A stretch of 64,000 nt of DNA. Source: CAWDVH01 sp963805705 (lineage in GTDB: Bacteria; Actinomycetota; Actinomycetes; Streptosporangiales; Streptosporangiaceae). This document shows, in pieces, positions 62,346 to 64,000 of the stretch (position 1 is its first letter; every line of letters starts with the position of its first letter). Under the pieces are notes generated by a model. It made no database searches. It was not told the DNA's origin and worked only from the letters and a program-made list of their open reading frames with translations. Both the position numbers and the translations under genes were made by a program. The DNA lies in the NCBI GenBank assembly GCA_963805705.1, contig CAWDVH010000001.1, positions 1,550,001-1,614,000 on the forward strand, in the 5' to 3' direction.

Positions 62346-64000
62346 TCAGTGGCGGCCTGGAGGGCCGGTGGGACCGCCGTGGCCATGACCACCGCCACCC
62401 CCTCCGCCGTCGCCGCCCCCTCCGCCGCCGCCATGCTTGGGCGGCTTTTTCGGCTTGGGCGAATTGATCCCGGTGCCCTTCGAGAAGAACGGGCTGTCCG
62501 GCGGAACGCCGACGAAACTGGCCGGTGTACGGCCCAGGGCGGCGTGCAGGAACGTCATCTGCCAGGTCGCGCCGGGCGCGTTGTCACCGAACATCTGCTC
62601 GGGGCACGATAGTTCCCCGCCGACCTCGCGGTAGCACGAGTGCGGCGCGAAGAGCATCGCCCCGGTCGTAGTCGGATGGCTCGGATTGAAGACCGACACA
62701 TAGCCGGCCAGGCGCGGGGTGTAGCCGGCGAACGCGGCGTAATAACCGCCGTTAGCCGTGCCGGTCTTGGCCGCGGCCGGGACTCCGATGCCCCGGCCAA
62801 CCGCGGTGCCGCTGGTGATAACGCCCTGCAGGATGTAGTTGGCGGCGTCGGCGACCTGGGTCGTCAGCACCCGGTGACAGCCGGCCGACTCTACTGGGAG
62901 CGGCGTGCCCGCGCTGGTGTCAATCTTGCTAATGGCGATGGGCGCGCAGTACACGCCCCGCGCCGCGACGGTGGCGTAGGCCGCAGCCATGCTCATCGGC
63001 GAGACGTAAATTGAGCCCAGGGTGAAGGACGGGTAGTTGTCGGCCGACAGGTTGTTGTCGCGCGGCAGGTGCGGATCCCGGCGCAGCAGCGAGGTACCGT
63101 CCGCGCGGCGCACCCCCAGGCTGGCCGCGGTCTTGACCACATTGCACAGGCCGACCTGGCGCTCCAGCGTCGCGTAGAACACGTTGATGGAGCCCGTGGT
63201 GCCGTTGTACAGCGTGAAGGTGCCCTTGCCCTTCCCCTCGGCGTTCGACACGTTGAAGGGGCCGGTGCTCACGCCCTTGCAGCTGGTGTATCCGGTGAGA
63301 GAGGCGGGGGACGAGATCTTCAGGTTGAAGCCGAAGGGAATATTCTGCTTGAGCGCGGTCAGCAGCGTGAAGATCTTCGATGACGAGCCGGTCTGCACGC
63401 CCGCTCCGCCGTCGTACTTCTGATCCACGGCGTAGTCCACCGTGGTCTGTCCATGCCCGTTGCCGTACCGCCGGTCCACGGCGATCGCCCGTACCTTGCC
63501 GGTACCCGGCTGGATCAGCACCTCGGCGTCCGCGTTATGGCCGGGATTGAAGGTCGGTGAATGGGCCGGCTCGACGTAATCCACCGCGCTCTCGGCGGCC
63601 GCCTGGTCTGTCGGGTTCAGCGTGGTATAGATCTTGAGCCCGCCGGTCGTGCTCAGCGCCGCGTTGGCCTTCGCGTACGCCGGATTGTGCTTCAGGACGG
63701 CGAGCACGTAGTCGCAGAAGAACGGGCCCCTGCGGGCAGACTCGCTGCTGCAGCCGCTCTGCAACGCCGAGTTGTGCATGTGCAGCCCGAGCGGCGCGGC
63801 CTGCGCGGAATGCGCCTGCGCCAGCGTGATGTAGTGCTGCTGCCGCATCCGGCTGATCACCACATTGCGGCGATTGCGCGCCGCGACCGGGTTGATGACC
63901 GGGTTATAGGCGGTCGGGAACTCCACCATGCCGGCGAGCATGGCGGCCTGGTCGAGGTCCAGGTGCTGTGCGGTGGTCGAGAAATAGCGCTCCGCCCCGA
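62346..64000 (-). CDS. Class A penicillin-binding protein, 5' end outside window
   Basis: Frame runs from the window edge (AERYFSTTAQHLDLDQAAML joins the visible part) to 62346. The end of the glycosyltransferase domain (LAGMVEFPTAYNP) is present. The transpeptidase domain is complete: SxxK in TGSSSKIFTLL, SxN in TGSINVFYATL and KTG in AAKTGTANGGYYAAF. The C-terminus is a Lys/Pro then Gly/His-rich tail (GGGGGGGDGGGGGGG), probably disordered. Synthesises and cross-links peptidoglycan outside the membrane. Confidence 0.93.
   Translation of the reverse strand, partial: GAERYFSTTAQHLDLDQAAMLAGMVEFPTAYNPVINPVAARNRRNVVISRMRQQHYITLAQAHSAQAAPLGLHMHNSALQSGCSSESARRGPFFCDYVLAVLKHNPAYAKANAALSTTGGLKIYTTLNPTDQAAAESAVDYVEPAHSPTFNPGHNADAEVLIQPGTGKVRAIAVDRRYGNGHGQTTVDYAVDQKYDGGAGVQTGSSSKIFTLLTALKQNIPFGFNLKISSPASLTGYTSCKGVSTGPFNVSNAEGKGKGTFTLYNGTTGSINVFYATLERQVGLCNVVKTAASLGVRRADGTSLLRRDPHLPRDNNLSADNYPSFTLGSIYVSPMSMAAAYATVAARGVYCAPIAISKIDTSAGTPLPVESAGCHRVLTTQVADAANYILQGVITSGTAVGRGIGVPAAAKTGTANGGYYAAFAGYTPRLAGYVSVFNPSHPTTTGAMLFAPHSCYREVGGELSCPEQMFGDNAPGATWQMTFLHAALGRTPASFVGVPPDSPFFSKGTGINSPKPKKPPKHGGGGGGGDGGGGGGGHGHGGPTGPPGRH

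Overview
The window is 64 kb of high-GC DNA from an actinomycete. The evidence is pervasive GC-rich codon use with GTG/TTG starts, the order ffs (SRP RNA)-dnaX-ybaB-recR-DUF5063-ask-asd, a TadA gene preceded by its actinobacterial companion gene, and actinobacterial regulator families (SARP/BTAD, ECF42, WYL, LuxR-type LAL). The genus cannot be fixed from the sequence; a Streptosporangiales-like lineage is only a guess.

Layout. 0-9 kb: an acyl-CoA synthetase cut by the window edge, tRNA-Ser(GCT), a phosphotransferase, a divergent XRE-cupin regulator/EamA exporter pair, two small membrane-protein genes, the tadA pair, tRNA-Ser(CGA) and an esterase. 9-18 kb: accessory metabolism. An ATP-grasp ligase overlaps a flavoprotein gene; a VOC protein overlaps a disulfide-reductase-like flavoprotein; a decaying TetR/SDR/MFS module surrounds a perfect 33-bp palindrome; an ECF42 sigma factor follows its DGPF/YCII partner. 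18-28 kb: a segment bounded by a 3' half-copy of tRNA-Ser(GGA) and the intact tRNA. It carries a WYL/DinB pair, a GntR-controlled ABC transporter, and a 1142-residue membrane regulator (SARP + beta-propeller + solute-binding domain) divergent from two paralogous lipoproteins. 28-36 kb: the conserved core block (SRP RNA to asd) and a Ser/Thr kinase. 36-50 kb: sulfotransferase, a minimal tyrosine recombinase, a LAL regulator facing a hydrolase and a tautomerase across a duplicated operator-like region, a large M14 metallopeptidase with a small coupled partner, a methyltransferase, a lipoprotein and a TPR protein.

50-60.8 kb is the most unusual part: a mosaic of short genes separated by relics of tRNA-targeted integration. 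Fragments of tRNA-Ala(TGC), tRNA-Ile(GAT) and tRNA-Pro(CGG) lie in one orientation. Several are followed 85-99 bp later by a pair of short direct repeats 11-13 bp apart, as expected for tyrosine-integrase core and arm sites. A degraded integrase next to intact tRNA-Pro(CGG), plus a 91-bp direct repeat 6,377 bp away, define the youngest element. Several genes here and near 14-16 kb carry single frameshifts; one is exactly an extra copy of an 8-bp tandem repeat in a nuclease-like gene.

60.8-64 kb returns to housekeeping genes: a metallophosphoesterase, a GatB/YqeY protein and the 3' part of a class A penicillin-binding protein that runs off the window.
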